Assembly (NCBI GenBank): GCA_050246015.1
Contig: JBFWWU010000037.1
Span: forward strand, 1-7,647
DNA from: JTS-AC122 sp050246015
Lineage (GTDB): Bacteria; Planctomycetota; Phycisphaerae; Phycisphaerales; UBA1924
Reading direction: 5' to 3'
DNA: 7,647 nt
In this document: positions 5,906-7,647 of the stretch, piece by piece
How positions within the stretch are numbered: the stretch's first letter is position 1
Layout: the number at the start of each line of letters is the position of its first letter
Position numbers and translations under genes: made by a program
The notes under the pieces: model-generated
Databases searched by the model: none
Told to the model about the DNA's origin: nothing
What the model saw: only the letters and a program-made list of their open reading frames with translations

Positions 5906-6070
5906 TAGAGTCCCCGGACGTGGTGGAAATTCAGTGAGTGACCTGCCGGACTTCTTCGGACCGACTCAATTAGTGAGGGGGGACGTTCAGGAGCGGGGAG
6001 GGGAACCCGCGTGGAGGCTCACCGGCAGCGTGCCCGGTGGGGACCTCCACGCGCTGATTGCGTGCGGCCG
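5906..6070. other. Intergenic stretch between IS remnant and pnp
   Basis: No gene is supported here. It starts with sequence of unknown origin joined to the IS remnant (AGTCCCCGGACGTGG...AATTCAGTGAG), which could be the end of a second mobile element that I cannot place. A G-rich patch (about 5977-6004) follows, and then the long hairpin near the pnp stop. Since pnp and the IS remnant both point leftwards and the HD-GYP gene points rightwards, this is a convergent region where terminators are expected. Confidence 0.6.
6008..6053 (-). terminator. Strong hairpin downstream of pnp, probable terminator without U-tract
   Basis: CGCGTGGAGG (6008-6017) pairs perfectly with CCTCCACGCG (6044-6053), and inside it CACCGG (6020-6025) pairs with CCGGTG (6034-6039). 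The result is a 10-bp stem, a small internal loop and a 6-bp upper stem. It begins 17 bases beyond the pnp stop codon. The minus strand continues with GGGTTCCCC rather than a run of T, so it is not a classical intrinsic terminator. It may stop polymerase weakly, work with Rho, or protect the 3' end of the mRNA. Confidence 0.6.

Positions 6071-7647
<1,577 letters not shown>

Noticed and set aside
5911..5933. Left inverted repeat of the IS (TGAATTTCC on the minus strand at 5933)
   Set aside because: Only the first five bases match the right end at 5690, too little to define a paired terminus.

Overview
The window looks like chromosomal DNA from a high-GC, Gram-negative-type soil bacterium. A Vicinamibacteria-like member of the Acidobacteriota is my best guess. 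It rests on the lipoprotein transporter gene, the secreted S8 protease with a C-terminal 'TIVWGS' array, and the general gene style. No rRNA or other phylogenetic marker is present to prove it.

Layout, left to right. (1) At 1-1175, minus strand, lies the N-terminal two thirds of a peptide-type ABC transporter substrate-binding lipoprotein (SBP_bac_5 family), which runs off the left edge. (2) At 1176-1447 is a divergent intergenic region. It holds two exact and one degenerate copy of a GGCCAA-N3/4-TTGGCC palindrome and a possible 34-residue minus-strand ORF. (3) At 1448-1726 is a small excisionase/MerR-type HTH protein. It is followed 32 bp later by (4) a secreted subtilisin-like serine protease at 1759-3642, whose C-terminus carries 14 copies of a TIVWGS motif about every 10 residues. 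(5) At 3643-3745 is a short leader region with a 9-codon mini-ORF (MRSLIVWGE) and three mutually exclusive small stems. (6) At 3746-5686 is a multi-pass membrane HD-GYP phosphodiesterase with a C-terminal GAF domain. (7) At 5690 to about 5905, minus strand, is the 3' remnant of an IS3-family element. (8) At 5906-6070 is an intergenic stretch with a strong hairpin that probably ends pnp transcription. (9) At 6071-7647, minus strand, is polynucleotide phosphorylase (pnp), with its N-terminus beyond the right edge.

The unusual part is the 1448-5686 block. An HTH protein, an exported protease ending in a Trp-rich repeat array, a leader mini-ORF echoing the same motif, and a membrane c-di-GMP phosphodiesterase lie in a row on one strand. 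Base composition drops sharply inside the protease gene at about 3060 and stays low to the end of the HD-GYP gene. The repeat tail and the phosphodiesterase may therefore share a history distinct from the catalytic domain and the flanking housekeeping genes. A link between the repeat peptides and c-di-GMP signalling is only a hypothesis.
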